Origin: Streptomyces sp. C10-9-1
Lineage (GTDB): Bacteria; Actinomycetota; Actinomycetes; Streptomycetales; Streptomycetaceae
NCBI RefSeq assembly: GCF_024497955.1
Contig: NZ_JANHKP010000003.1
Location: 372,001-436,000 of the forward strand
Reading direction: 5' to 3'
Length of the DNA stretch: 64,000 nt
Part shown: piece by piece, positions 53,823-63,149 of the stretch
Layout of the letters: each line of letters opens with the position of its first letter
Numbering within the stretch: the first letter of the stretch is position 1
The notes under the pieces: generated by a model
Database searches by the model: none
Told to the model about the DNA's origin: nothing
The model's input: only the letters and a program-made list of their open reading frames with translations
Translations under genes and position numbers: made by a program

Positions 53823-54227
53823 ATGGACACACCCCTCTCCCTTGAAACCGCCCTGGCCTCCTTCCAGGCCCTGTGGAGCCCGCGCGTGGTCACCCGCGTC
53901 AACGACTACGACGTACGGATCGCCAAGGTGCACGGCGAGCACCTGTGGCACACCCACGAGGACACGGACGAGTTCTTCCTGGTCCTGGACGGCACGCTGC
54001 ACATCGGCCTGCGCGAGCCGGCGGGCGAGCGCACGGTCCGGCTCGACCGCGGCGAGGTCTTCACCGTGCCGCGCGGCACCGAGCACCGGCCCTACGCCCC
54101 GGTCCCGACGTCGATCCTGATGTTCGAGCCGACCGGCACCGTCTCGGTCGGGGACCGGCACGAGGCGGTCCCCGAGCACGTCGACGCCACCACGGGCCAC
54201 CCGCTGGAGCCCCGGACCGGACCGTGA
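53823..54227 (+). CDS. Cupin-domain protein
   Basis: A 134-aa single-cupin protein. The metal motif HLWHTHEDTDEFFLVLDG (about 40-57) supplies His, His and Glu, and the second motif PRGTEHRPYA supplies the last His. Small beta-barrel, possibly a metal-dependent isomerase or sensor. ATG at 53823. It is divergent from the GlxA-type regulator and may be its target; the 52-bp gap leaves little room for separate promoters. Confidence 0.88.
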   Translation: MDTPLSLETALASFQALWSPRVVTRVNDYDVRIAKVHGEHLWHTHEDTDEFFLVLDGTLHIGLREPAGERTVRLDRGEVFTVPRGTEHRPYAPVPTSILMFEPTGTVSVGDRHEAVPEHVDATTGHPLEPRTGP

Positions 54228-54357
54228 GGAGCGGCCCGCGCCCCGGGGCCGGCACCCGCGGTGCGGGCCGGGGCGTGCGCCGGGGCGACGGGTGACCGGG
54301 ATCACCCGGGCACGGTGTCGCGAGGAGTGGCCGGACACGGTCTAATGATCCACGTCA

Positions 54358-54388
54358 GTAATAGTCACTCATCAGATGAGTCACTTAC
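54358..54388. promoter_or_regulatory. Imperfect dyad upstream of GNAT gene
   Basis: GTAA-TA-GT-C-ACTCAT (54358-54372) faces ATGAGT-C-AC-TTAC (54376-54388) around CAG. Outer 8-bp arms GATCCACG (54347-54354) and CGTGGATC (54393-54400) add a second dyad. The dyads end 10 bp before the GTG start of the acetyltransferase; likely an operator or leader hairpin. Confidence 0.6.
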
Positions 54389-54410
54389 TTCTCGTGGATC
54401 GGGAGCACCT

Positions 54411-55058
54411 GTGTCCCTCGGCAGCACCGCCTCCCTCGTCGAGGCATGGGTCCGCGGCTGGGTCGTCTCGCGCGGAGCGGCCGAGCCCGCGGCCCGCCCC
54501 TGGGGCTTCACCGTGGACGTCGGGCAGGCCCGCCAGGCGACCCGGCACGTGCTCACCGCCACCGACGAGGCCACCGTGCGCGAGGTGGCCGCCGCGACGG
54601 CCGCCCCGACCGTCTGGCTCAAGGTCTTCGCCGACCCGGCGCCGGTACGCCGGTGGGCCGGGCCCAAGTGGCGCGACGACGGCCCGGGCTGGCTCATGAG
54701 CTCCCCGCTGCGGCACGGCCCCCGCCCCGGCGTCCCCGAGGGCTACGCGCTCCGCGGCTGGCGGCGCGGCGGTGTGACCCGCGTGCTGGTGACCGCCCGC
54801 GACGGCTCCTTCGCGGCCCGCGGCCAGGTCGCCCCGACGGGCGGCACGGCCGTCCTCGACCGGATCGAGACGTCCGCGGCGCACCGTCGCCGCGGGCTCG
54901 GCCGGCTGGTGGTGCACGCACTGTGCGAGGACGCCCTCGCCCAGGGCGCCACCACCGGGGTGCTGGGGGGCACACCGGACGGACGGGCGCTCTACGAGGC
55001 GCTGGGATGGCGCGCGGAGGCTCCCCTGGTCAGCCTCCGCCACGCCGCCACGGACTGA
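54411..55058 (+). CDS. GNAT family N-acetyltransferase
   Basis: A 215-aa protein. The C-terminal GNAT fold (about 115-215) shows FAARGQVAPTGGTAVLDRIETSAAHRRRGLGRLVVHALCEDAL with the acetyl-CoA motif RRRGLGR. An N-terminal domain (about 5-100, SLVEAWVRGWVVSRGAAEPAARPWGFTVDVG) precedes it, typical of Streptomyces two-domain GNATs. GTG at 54411 with GGGAG upstream. A striking dyad overlaps its leader. Substrate unknown. Confidence 0.87.
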   Translation: MSLGSTASLVEAWVRGWVVSRGAAEPAARPWGFTVDVGQARQATRHVLTATDEATVREVAAATAAPTVWLKVFADPAPVRRWAGPKWRDDGPGWLMSSPLRHGPRPGVPEGYALRGWRRGGVTRVLVTARDGSFAARGQVAPTGGTAVLDRIETSAAHRRRGLGRLVVHALCEDALAQGATTGVLGGTPDGRALYEALGWRAEAPLVSLRHAATD

Positions 55059-55228
55059 ACCTGCCCTCCGGCGGGAGCCACCGGGGGCGCCCCGCCCGCG
55101 GACACCGGCCCGGCACCGGGAGCCGCCGCCCCGCGGTTTGGCCGCCCCCCGGATGACCGGCCAGGATGAGGGCAGGCTCCCCGCAGTCCGACGCGCAACC
55201 GCCGCACCAGCCACCGGAGGTCCCCGCC

Positions 55229-55927
55229 ATGCCGCTCCCCGCCGCCCCCGGAGCACCCGTCGTCCTGGAGCGGCGCGACGGCCCCCACGGCGAGGTGGTG
55301 CTGCGCCGGCGCGGGGAGGGGGCCGGGGCCGTCCACGAGATCATCGCCAACGGGTGCTTCCTGATGGACACCTCCGACGGCCGCTCCGAGCGGCTCCTCG
55401 TCGACGCCGCCCACGGCGCCCTGCGCACGGGCAACGTCGCCCCCAGCGTGCTGATCGGCGGACTCGGCGTGGGGTTCTCCCTCGCCCACGCCGCCGCGGG
55501 TTCCGACTGGCGGCGGATCGTGGTGGTCGAGCGGGAGCAGGCGATCGTCGACTGGCACCGCTCGGGGCCGCTGGCCGCCGTCTCCGGCGAGGCCCTCGGT
55601 GATCCGCGCTGCGTGATCCTTCGCACGGACCTGGTCGCGTACCTGCGCACCACCACCGACCGCTTCGACGCCCTGTGCCTGGACATCGACAACGGTCCGG
55701 ACTGGACCGTCACCGAGGACAACTCGGCGCTGTACTCGCCCTCCGGTCTGGCCAGCTGCCGCCGGGCACTGAGGCCCGGCGGCGTGCTCGCGGTGTGGTC
55801 GGCCCAGCCGTCCGCCCCGTTCGAGGAGGCGCTGCGGAATGCCGGGTTCACCGCGGTACGGACGGAAGAGATCAGGGTTGCCCGGGGCGTTCCGGACGTC
55901 GTCCACCTCGCTGTTAGCCCTGCGTAG
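55229..55927 (+). CDS. Spermidine/spermine synthase-like methyltransferase-fold protein
   Basis: A 232-aa protein resembling the catalytic core of spermidine synthases: SVLIGGLGVGFSLAHAA (about 79-95), RIVVVEREQAIVDWHRSG and DALCLDIDNGPDWTVTEDNSALYSPSGLASCRRALRPGGVLAVWSAQ. Residues for decarboxylated SAM are not clearly conserved, so the reaction is uncertain. ATG at 55229, ribosome site GGAGG. It lies just upstream of a two-component system. Confidence 0.8.
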   Translation: MPLPAAPGAPVVLERRDGPHGEVVLRRRGEGAGAVHEIIANGCFLMDTSDGRSERLLVDAAHGALRTGNVAPSVLIGGLGVGFSLAHAAAGSDWRRIVVVEREQAIVDWHRSGPLAAVSGEALGDPRCVILRTDLVAYLRTTTDRFDALCLDIDNGPDWTVTEDNSALYSPSGLASCRRALRPGGVLAVWSAQPSAPFEEALRNAGFTAVRTEEIRVARGVPDVVHLAVSPA

Positions 55928-56029
55928 CCGTCGACGCGCGGATGCCCGTACGCTGCTGTGCACACGGGCCCCGGGGCCCGTCACCAACACCATGTCCAGG
56001 ACGCAGGAAACGGGCCAAGAGGCGGGTCG

Positions 56030-56767
56030 ATGGAGCAGACACACACGAGCCACAGCGGCGTGGCGGCGACGCCGGGCGCCCAGCGCCGGGTGCTCGTCGT
56101 CGAGGACGACGCGACGATCGTGGACGCCATCGCCGCCAGACTCCGGGCCGAGGGCTTCCTGGTCCAGACGGCGCTCGACGGCCCCGCCGCCGTGGAGGCG
56201 GCGGAGTCGTGGCAGCCGGACCTGATGGTGCTGGACGTGATGCTGCCCGGCTTCGACGGCCTGGAGGTCTGCCGCCGGGTGCAGGCGCAGCGGCCGGTGC
56301 CGGTGCTCATGCTCACCGCCCGTGACGACGAGACCGACATGCTGGTGGGCCTCGGAGTCGGCGCCGACGACTACATGACCAAGCCGTTCTCCATGCGCGA
56401 GCTCGCCGCCCGGGTGCACGTGCTGCTGCGGAGGGTGGAGCGGGCGGCCCTGGCCGCGGTGACCCCGCGCAGCGGGATCCTGCGGCTCGGGGAGCTGGAG
56501 ATCGACCACGCGCAGCGCCGGGTGCGCGTGCGGGCCGAGGACGTCCACCTGACCCCCACCGAGTTCGACCTGCTGGTGTGCCTGGCCGGCACGCCCCGGG
56601 CGGTGCTCTCGCGGGAGCAGCTGCTCGCCGAGGTGTGGGACTGGGCCGACGCCTCCGGCACCCGCACCGTGGACAGCCACATCAAGGCGCTGCGGCGGAA
56701 GATCGGCGCGGAGCGGATCCGTACGGTGCACGGGGTGGGCTACGCCCTGGAGACGCCGGTTTCATGA
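56030..56767 (+). CDS. OmpR-family response regulator
   Basis: A 245-aa regulator. Receiver domain (20-135): VVEDD, phosphoacceptor DLMVLDVMLPGFDG (Asp69), Thr in MLTARDDE, Lys118 in MTKPFSM. Winged-helix DNA-binding domain (about 148-240): LRLGELEIDHAQRRV, LTPTEFDLLVCLAGTPRAVLSREQLLAEVWDW, TVDSHIKALRRKIGAERIRTVHGVGYALE. The start overlaps nothing upstream; the stop overlaps the kinase start (ATGA at 56764-56767). Confidence 0.94.
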   Translation: MEQTHTSHSGVAATPGAQRRVLVVEDDATIVDAIAARLRAEGFLVQTALDGPAAVEAAESWQPDLMVLDVMLPGFDGLEVCRRVQAQRPVPVLMLTARDDETDMLVGLGVGADDYMTKPFSMRELAARVHVLLRRVERAALAAVTPRSGILRLGELEIDHAQRRVRVRAEDVHLTPTEFDLLVCLAGTPRAVLSREQLLAEVWDWADASGTRTVDSHIKALRRKIGAERIRTVHGVGYALETPVS

Positions 56768-57855
56768 GCCCGCGCCCGCGCGGCCGGCTGGGGTTCGGCA
56801 CCCTCACGATCTCGATCAAGACGAAGCTGAGCACCCTCGTCGTCGTCTCGGTCCTGATCACCACCGGTCTGATGCTGATGGCCTTCCACAGCAAGACCGA
56901 GGTGCGGTTCATCACGATCTTCACGATGATCGCCACGCTGCTGATCACGCAGTTCGTCGCGCACGGGCTGACCGCGCCTCTGGACGAGATGAACCGGGTG
57001 GCCCGGGGCATCTCGCACGGCGACTACACCCGCCGGGTGCGGGGCGCGGACCGGCGCGACGAGCTGGGGGACCTCGCCGTCACGATCAACCGCATGGCCG
57101 ACGACCTGGAGGCCGTGGACCGCCACCGCAAGGAGCTGGTGGCGAACGTCTCGCACGAGCTGCGCACCCCCATCGCCGCCCTGCGCGCGGTGCTGGAGAA
57201 CGTGGTCGACGGGGTCTCCTCGGCCGACCCGGAGACCATGCGCACGGCGCTGACGCAGACCGAGCGGCTGGGCCGGCTGGTGGAGACGCTGCTGGACCTG
57301 TCCCGTCTGGACAACGGGGTGCTGCCGCTGCGGGCCCGCCGCTTCGAGGTGTGGCCGTACCTGTCCGGGGTGCTCAGGGAGGCCAACCTCGCCTCCTCGC
57401 AGCGGGGGCCGGCCTCCGGTTCGGGCCGCCACACCCGTACCGACGTGCATCTGCACCTGGACGTGTCCCCGCCGGAGCTGACCGCGCACGCGGACGCGGA
57501 GCGGCTCCACCAGGTCGTGGCCAACCTCATCGACAACGCCGTGCGGCACTCGCCCCCGCACGGCCGCGTGACGGTGCGGGCCCGGCGCGGCTTCGGGCAC
57601 GAGTCGCTGGAGCTGGAGGTGCTGGACGAGGGGCCGGGCATCCCGGAGCAGGAGCGGCACAAGGTCTTCGAGCGCTTCAACCGCGGCCAGACCGCCTCCC
57701 CGCACGGTCCGGGCAGCGACGGCGGCACGGGGCTGGGGCTGGCGATCGCCCGCTGGGCGGTGGATCTGCACGGCGGCCGGATCGGCGTGGCCGAATCTGC
57801 ACGAGGCTGCCGCATACGCGTCACCCTTCCGGGCATTCCGGCACCCCGGGGTTGA
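56764..57855 (+). CDS. Sensor histidine kinase, partner of upstream response regulator
   Basis: A 363-aa two-helix sensor kinase: helices at about 24-41 and 48-70 with only a very short outer loop, so it probably senses within the membrane or through an accessory protein. HAMP domain about 68-120. Phosphoacceptor motif VSHELRTP with His131, then LVETLLDLSRLDNG, N-box LIDNAVRHSPP, G1 DEGPGIPE, G2 GGTGLGLAIARWA. Its start overlaps the regulator stop by 4 nt. No obvious target gene is adjacent. Confidence 0.94.
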   Translation: MSPRPRGRLGFGTLTISIKTKLSTLVVVSVLITTGLMLMAFHSKTEVRFITIFTMIATLLITQFVAHGLTAPLDEMNRVARGISHGDYTRRVRGADRRDELGDLAVTINRMADDLEAVDRHRKELVANVSHELRTPIAALRAVLENVVDGVSSADPETMRTALTQTERLGRLVETLLDLSRLDNGVLPLRARRFEVWPYLSGVLREANLASSQRGPASGSGRHTRTDVHLHLDVSPPELTAHADAERLHQVVANLIDNAVRHSPPHGRVTVRARRGFGHESLELEVLDEGPGIPEQERHKVFERFNRGQTASPHGPGSDGGTGLGLAIARWAVDLHGGRIGVAESARGCRIRVTLPGIPAPRG

Positions 57856-58124
57856 CGTAGGGTTCGAACCGGAAGGCCTTGCCCCGCGTACTCGGGGGCG
57901 AGGCGGGAAGAAGGCTACAGGCCACGAGGGCCGCGGCCGTGAGGCCGCGTACCCTCGCCTGTGCGGAACTGGATGTGTTTCCCGCCATTCACAACCCCGA
58001 AACCCGTCTTTCGGTGTGACTTGCGCGACGATGCACCGCCCGGTCTGCACCTCCCGGCCAGGGAGGCGTAGCCTTTATTTCCGCTGTCCATCACCTTGTG
58101 AAGCGGAAGAGGGCGGTTCTCGCC

Positions 58125-61100
58125 GTGTCGTCTCAGTCCCCCAGTAACTCGAGCCTCCAGGCCGACCAAGGCGCCCAGGGTCAGAGCCCTGCCGCCGCCT
58201 TCGGTGCCAACGAGTGGCTCGTCGACGAGATCTACCAGCAGTACCTCCAGGACCCGAATTCGGTCGATCGTGCCTGGTGGGACTTCTTCGCCGACTACAA
58301 GCCGGGAGCCGGCGCGGCGGACAAGGACAAGGCGGCCGGCACCGCCACGGCCCCCACCCCGGCCCCCGCTGCGCCCGCCGCGCAGCCGGCGGCGGCTCCC
58401 GCGCAGGCCGCCGCCCCCGCGCCCGCCCGCCCCGCGGCCGCCCCGGCCGCTCCCGCGAAGGCCCCCGCTCCCGCGCCGAAGGCCGCACCGGCGAAGAAGC
58501 CGGCCGCCGAGGCGCCCGCGGGCACCGAGTTCGTGACGCTCCGCGGGCCGTCCGCCGCCGTGGCGAAGAACATGAACGCCTCGCTGGAGCTGCCCACGGC
58601 CACGTCCGTGCGCGCGGTGCCGGTGAAGCTGCTCTTCGACAACCGCATCGTCATCAACAACCACCTCAAGCGGGCCCGGGGCGGGAAGATCTCCTTCACC
58701 CACCTCATCGGCTACGCCATGGTGCAGGCCATCAAGGCCATGCCGTCGATGAACTGGAGCTACGCGGAGAAGGACGGCAAGCCGACGCTGGTCAAGCCCG
58801 ACCACGTCAACTTCGGCCTCGCCATCGACCTGGTGAAGCCCAACGGCGACCGCCAGCTCGTCGTCGCGGGCATCAAGAAGGCCGAGACGCTGAACTTCTT
58901 CGAGTTCTGGCAGGCCTACGAGGACATCGTCCGCCGCGCCCGCAACAACAAGCTGACGATGGACGACTTCACCGGCGTCACCGTCTCGCTGACCAACCCC
59001 GGCGGCCTGGGCACCGTCCACTCCGTGCCCCGCCTGATGCCCGGTCAGTCGGTCATCATGGGCGTCGGCTCGATGGACTACCCCGCCGAGTTCCAGGGCA
59101 CCTCCCAGGACACCCTGAACAAGCTGGGCATCTCGAAGGTGATGACCCTCACCTCGACCTACGACCACCGCGTCATCCAGGGCGCCGCGTCCGGCGAGTT
59201 CCTGCGGATCGTGGCCAACCTCCTGCTGGGCGAGGACGGCTTCTACGACGACGTCTTCGAGTCGCTGCGGATCCCCTACGAGCCGGTCCGCTGGCTCAAG
59301 GACATCGACGCCTCGCACGACGACGACGTCACCAAGGCCGCCCGCGTCTTCGAGCTGATCCACTCCTACCGGGTGCGCGGCCACGTCATGGCCGACACCG
59401 ACCCGCTGGAGTACCGCCAGCGCAAGCACCCCGACCTGGACATCACCGAGCACGGGCTCACGCTGTGGGACCTGGAGCGCGAGTTCGCCGTCGGCGGCTT
59501 CGCCGGCAAGTCGATGATGAAGCTGCGCGACATCCTCGGCGTGCTGCGGGAGTCGTACTGCCGGACCACCGGCATCGAGTTCATGCACATCCAGGACCCG
59601 AAGCAGCGCAAGTGGCTGCAGGACCGGGTGGAGCGCCCGCACACCAAGCCCGAGCGCGAGGAGCAGCTGCGCATCCTGCGCCGGCTGAACGCCGCCGAGG
59701 CCTTCGAGACCTTCCTGCAGACCAAGTACGTCGGCCAGAAGCGCTTCTCGCTGGAGGGCGGCGAGTCGGTCATCCCGCTGCTCGACGCGGTCATCGACTC
59801 CGCGGCCGAGTCGCGCCTGGACGAGGTCGTCATCGGCATGGCCCACCGCGGCCGCCTGAACGTGCTCGCCAACATCGTGGGCAAGTCCTACGCGCAGATC
59901 TTCCGCGAGTTCGAGGGCAACCTCGACCCGAAGTCGATGCACGGCTCCGGCGACGTGAAGTACCACCTGGGCGCCGAGGGCACCTTCACGGGCCTGGACG
60001 GCGAGCAGATCAAGGTCTCGCTGGTCGCGAACCCCTCCCACCTGGAGGCCGTCGACCCGGTCCTGGAGGGCGTCTCCCGCGCCAAGCAGGACATCATCAA
60101 CAAGGGCGGCACCGACTTCACCGTGCTGCCGATCGCGCTGCACGGCGACGCGGCCTTCGCGGGCCAGGGCGTCGTGGCCGAGACCCTCAACATGTCCCAG
60201 CTGCGCGGGTACCGCACCGGCGGCACGGTCCACGTCATCATCAACAACCAGGTCGGCTTCACCGCCGCCCCGGAGTCCTCGCGCTCGTCGATGTACGCGA
60301 CCGACGTGGCCCGCATGATCGAGGCGCCGATCTTCCACGTGAACGGCGACGACCCCGAGGCCGTGGTCCGCGTGGCCCGGCTGGCCTTCGAGTTCCGCCA
60401 GGCGTTCAACAAGGACGTCGTGATCGACCTCATCTGCTACCGCCGCCGCGGTCACAACGAGGGCGACAACCCGCAGTTCACCAACCCGCAGATGTACAAC
60501 CTGATCGACAAGAAGCGCTCGGTGCGCAAGCTGTACACCGAGTCGCTGATCGGCCGGGGCGACATCACCCTGGAAGAGGCCGAGCAGGCGCTCCAGGACT
60601 TCCAGGGCCAGCTGGAGAAGGTGTTCGCCGAGGTCCGCGAGGCCACCAGCCACCCGGCGCCGACGCACGTCCCGGACGCCGAGCCCGAGTTCCCGGTCTC
60701 GGTGACCACCGGTGTCTCCCAGGAGGTCGTCAAGCGGATCGCCGCCTCCCAGGTGAACATCCCCGACGGGGTCACCGTCCACCCGCGCCTGCTGCCGCAG
60801 CTCCAGCGCCGCGCCGCCTCCGTGGAGGACGGCACCATCGACTGGGGCATGGGCGAGACGCTGGCCATCGGCTCGCTGCTGATGGAGGGCACCCCGGTCC
60901 GCCTGTCGGGCCAGGACACCCGCCGCGGCACCTTCGGGCAGCGCCACGCGGTCCTGGTCGACCAGGAGACGGGCGAGGACTACACCCCGCTGCTCTACCT
61001 GACCGAGGACCAGGCCCGCTACAACGTCTACGACTCGCTGCTCAGCGAGTACGCGGCCATGGGCTTCGAGTACGGCTACTCGCTGGCCCGCCCGAACGCG

Positions 61101-61886
61101 CTGGTCATGTGGGAGGCGCAGTTCGGTGACTTCGTCAACGGCGCGCAGACGGTCGTCGACGAGTTCATCTCCTCGGCCGAGCAGAAGTGGGGCCAGCACT
61201 CCGGTGTCACGCTGCTGCTCCCGCACGGCTACGAGGGCCAGGGGCCGGACCACAGCTCGGCCCGCCCCGAGCGCTTCCTCCAGCTCTGCGCGCAGAACAA
61301 CATGACGGTCGCCATGCCGTCGCTGCCGTCGAACTACTTCCACCTGCTGCGCTGGCAGGTGCACAACCCGCACCACAAGCCGCTGATCGTCTTCACCCCG
61401 AAGTCGATGCTGCGTCTGAAGGCCGCGGCCTCGAAGGCGGAGGAGTTCACCACGGGCGGCTTCCGCCCGGTCATCGGCGACGACAGCGTCGACGCGAGCG
61501 AGGTCCGCAAGGTCGTCTTCACCTCCGGCAAGGTCTACTACGACCTCGACGCGGAGCGGAAGAAGCGCGGCGCCACGGACACCGCGATCATCCGCCTGGA
61601 GCGCCTGTACCCACTGCCGGGTGCCGAGCTCCAGGCCGAGATCGCGAAGTTCCCGAACGCCGAGAAGTACCTGTGGGCCCAGGAGGAGCCGGCGAACCAG
61701 GGTGCCTGGCCGTTCATCGCGCTCAACCTGATCGACCACCTGGACCTGGCCGTCGGTGCGGACATCCCGGGTGCCGAGCGCCTGCGCCGCATCTCGCGCC
61801 CGCACGGCTCCTCGCCGGCCGTGGGCTCGAAGAAGCGCCACGAGCAGGAGCAGGAGCAGCTGGTCAACGAGGTGTTCGACGCCTGA
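58125..61886 (+). CDS. kgd: Multifunctional 2-oxoglutarate dehydrogenase/decarboxylase (E1/E2 fusion)
   Basis: A 1253-aa actinobacterial OdhA/Kgd. The N-terminus ([26 protein letters not shown]) and an Ala/Pro-rich linker precede an E2-like acyltransferase core with the [13 protein letters not shown] catalytic motif (about 345-360). The E1 part has the thiamine region ([65 protein letters not shown]). The complex converts 2-oxoglutarate to succinyl-CoA or, in Kgd mode, to succinate semialdehyde; it is regulated by phospho-Odh-type FHA proteins in relatives. GTG at 58125 gives the usual MSSQSPSN start; upstream MKRKR is less likely. Confidence 0.94.
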   Translation: MSSQSPSNSSLQADQGAQGQSPAAAFGANEWLVDEIYQQYLQDPNSVDRAWWDFFADYKPGAGAADKDKAAGTATAPTPAPAAPAAQPAAAPAQAAAPAPARPAAAPAAPAKAPAPAPKAAPAKKPAAEAPAGTEFVTLRGPSAAVAKNMNASLELPTATSVRAVPVKLLFDNRIVINNHLKRARGGKISFTHLIGYAMVQAIKAMPSMNWSYAEKDGKPTLVKPDHVNFGLAIDLVKPNGDRQLVVAGIKKAETLNFFEFWQAYEDIVRRARNNKLTMDDFTGVTVSLTNPGGLGTVHSVPRLMPGQSVIMGVGSMDYPAEFQGTSQDTLNKLGISKVMTLTSTYDHRVIQGAASGEFLRIVANLLLGEDGFYDDVFESLRIPYEPVRWLKDIDASHDDDVTKAARVFELIHSYRVRGHVMADTDPLEYRQRKHPDLDITEHGLTLWDLEREFAVGGFAGKSMMKLRDILGVLRESYCRTTGIEFMHIQDPKQRKWLQDRVERPHTKPEREEQLRILRRLNAAEAFETFLQTKYVGQKRFSLEGGESVIPLLDAVIDSAAESRLDEVVIGMAHRGRLNVLANIVGKSYAQIFREFEGNLDPKSMHGSGDVKYHLGAEGTFTGLDGEQIKVSLVANPSHLEAVDPVLEGVSRAKQDIINKGGTDFTVLPIALHGDAAFAGQGVVAETLNMSQLRGYRTGGTVHVIINNQVGFTAAPESSRSSMYATDVARMIEAPIFHVNGDDPEAVVRVARLAFEFRQAFNKDVVIDLICYRRRGHNEGDNPQFTNPQMYNLIDKKRSVRKLYTESLIGRGDITLEEAEQALQDFQGQLEKVFAEVREATSHPAPTHVPDAEPEFPVSVTTGVSQEVVKRIAASQVNIPDGVTVHPRLLPQLQRRAASVEDGTIDWGMGETLAIGSLLMEGTPVRLSGQDTRRGTFGQRHAVLVDQETGEDYTPLLYLTEDQARYNVYDSLLSEYAAMGFEYGYSLARPNALVMWEAQFGDFVNGAQTVVDEFISSAEQKWGQHSGVTLLLPHGYEGQGPDHSSARPERFLQLCAQNNMTVAMPSLPSNYFHLLRWQVHNPHHKPLIVFTPKSMLRLKAAASKAEEFTTGGFRPVIGDDSVDASEVRKVVFTSGKVYYDLDAERKKRGATDTAIIRLERLYPLPGAELQAEIAKFPNAEKYLWAQEEPANQGAWPFIALNLIDHLDLAVGADIPGAERLRRISRPHGSSPAVGSKKRHEQEQEQLVNEVFDA

Positions 61887-61998
61887 CCGGACACGGTCGC
61901 GCCGTACCCGAGGCCCGGTGCCCCCGAGCGGGGGTGCCGGGCCCCGGCCGTCCGGGCCGCCGCCGGGGGGCGTGCGGGGCGGTGGGTACGCTGTCCCC

Positions 61999-62178
61999 AT
62001 GTACTTCACCGACCGCGGCATCGAGGAACTGGAGAAGCGGCGCGGCGAGGAGGAGGTCACCTTCGAGTGGCTCGCCGAGCAGCTGCGCACCTTCGTCGAC
62101 CTGAACCCGGACTTCGAGGTCCCGGTCGAGCGCCTCGCGACGTGGCTCGCCCGCCTCGACGACGAGGACGAGGACTAG
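61999..62178 (+). CDS. DUF6104 small protein
   Basis: A 59-aa protein, MYFTDRGIEELEKRRGEEEV and ending ATWLARLDDEDED. A helix-turn pair with a strongly acidic tail. It is highly conserved in Streptomyces after the kgd gene and annotated DUF6104 by recollection; no function known. A strong terminator hairpin follows 20 bp later. The start at 61999 is fixed by this sequence; upstream in-frame sequence is Arg/Pro-rich. Confidence 0.85.
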   Translation: MYFTDRGIEELEKRRGEEEVTFEWLAEQLRTFVDLNPDFEVPVERLATWLARLDDEDED

Positions 62179-62198
62179 GCGGCGCGCCCCGCCGCAGG

Positions 62199-62229
62199 GA
62201 GCCCGGCACACCGTGGGTGTGCCGGGCTC
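62199..62229 (+). terminator. Terminator hairpin after DUF6104 gene
   Basis: A 14-bp perfect stem GAGCCCGGCACACC (62199-62212) with GGTGTGCCGGGCTC (62216-62229) and a 3-nt loop. One of the strongest terminator structures in the window; it ends the kgd-DUF6104 transcript. Confidence 0.82.
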
Positions 62230-63067
62230 CTGTGTGTCCGCCGGGCACGGCGCGGCTCCGCGTCAGGGGCTTGCCGCGCGGCGCGGGAGCCCGCGGGCGC
62301 CGTGGGGGCGGCCGCGGTCCGTCGGCAAGGCGCCCGCGACGCCCGGCCCGGGTTGGCGCCCGGCCCGGGGTGCGGCGGCGGAGGGCCCGGTCCGCGACCG
62401 GGAGGAGAGCGCTAGGCGGGCGGCGGACAGGAGCCGGACCGGGGGTCCGGCTCCACGGCGCCCTCTTCCGGGGCCCCGGCAGGACCGGGCCGGGCGGGGT
62501 ACCCGGCACCGCGGCCGGGCGCGGGACCGGAGGCGGGCTCCGGACCGGTAGGGGCGAGCACGGCGGCGTCCCCCGCCCGGTTCCCTCCGGGCGCAGCAGC
62601 GGTGCGTGGGTCCGGGAGCCGGGCACCGGGTCGGGGCCGAGGCGGCCGCTGACGCTGCGCGTCGCCCCGCACTCCCCGCGCGGAGCCGCCACGGCGCGGC
62701 GGACGCAGACGACCGGGAGGCGGAGGCCCCGGGCCGGGACGGAGCCTGCGCGGTCGGCGTCCGGCCCCCGGGCGGGCACGGGGCCGTCGGTGCGGAGGGA
62801 GGGCGTGCCCACCCGGAGGCCGCCTCGGCGGCCTCGCCCCCGGTCGTCCACGGCCGCCCCCGGGTGGCCCTCCGCCGCGGCTTCGCAGCGAGCAGGATCC
62901 CAGCGGCGGAGCGGTCCGGCGGGCCGCGGCCGGACGGGACCGGACCGGCGCGGCACCCGCGCTCACGTGCACGGGGTCCCCGCACACGGTGCGGCACACG
63001 GCCCGTCCCGCCCGGCCTCTCCCCGCTTCGGCAGGGCCGCCGGTCCGGCGGGGCGCACCGGGGGCGC
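62230..63067. other. Gene-free GC-rich gap (about 0.84 kb)
   Basis: No reading frame here looks protein-like; all are Arg/Pro/Gly-rich shadows in every frame. I see nothing else in it besides local inverted GC repeats. Confidence 0.5.
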
Positions 63068-63116
63068 TTGACACCCGCAATCCGCGATATATCGTGTCTT
63101 GCAGAAGACGCGATAT
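63068..63116 (+). promoter_or_regulatory. Promoter with overlapping inverted-repeat operator for DUF4097 gene
   Basis: TTGACA (63068-63073) is followed 16 bases later by TATCGT (63090-63095), a consensus-like -35/-10 pair. The -10 overlaps CGATATATCG (63085-63094, perfect palindrome) and a larger inverted repeat ATATCGTGTCTT (63089-63100) with AAGACGCGATAT (63105-63116), one mismatch. Sites of this AT-centred form suit a PadR-type repressor, which often accompanies DUF4097 genes; none is visible before the window end. Confidence 0.72.
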
Positions 63117-63149
63117 GTTGCGTCCCCGTCGGACCGGGAGGTCAGCACG

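Noticed and set aside
57915..62090. A 1391-codon open frame on the minus strand opposite kgd
   Set aside because: It is a mirror of kgd, with Leu/Val/Arg/Asp bias typical of antisense frames in high-GC DNA and no domain.
62067..63071. A 334-codon plus-strand frame after the DUF6104 gene
   Set aside because: It begins inside the DUF6104 gene, runs through the terminator hairpin and is low-complexity Arg/Gly/Pro.
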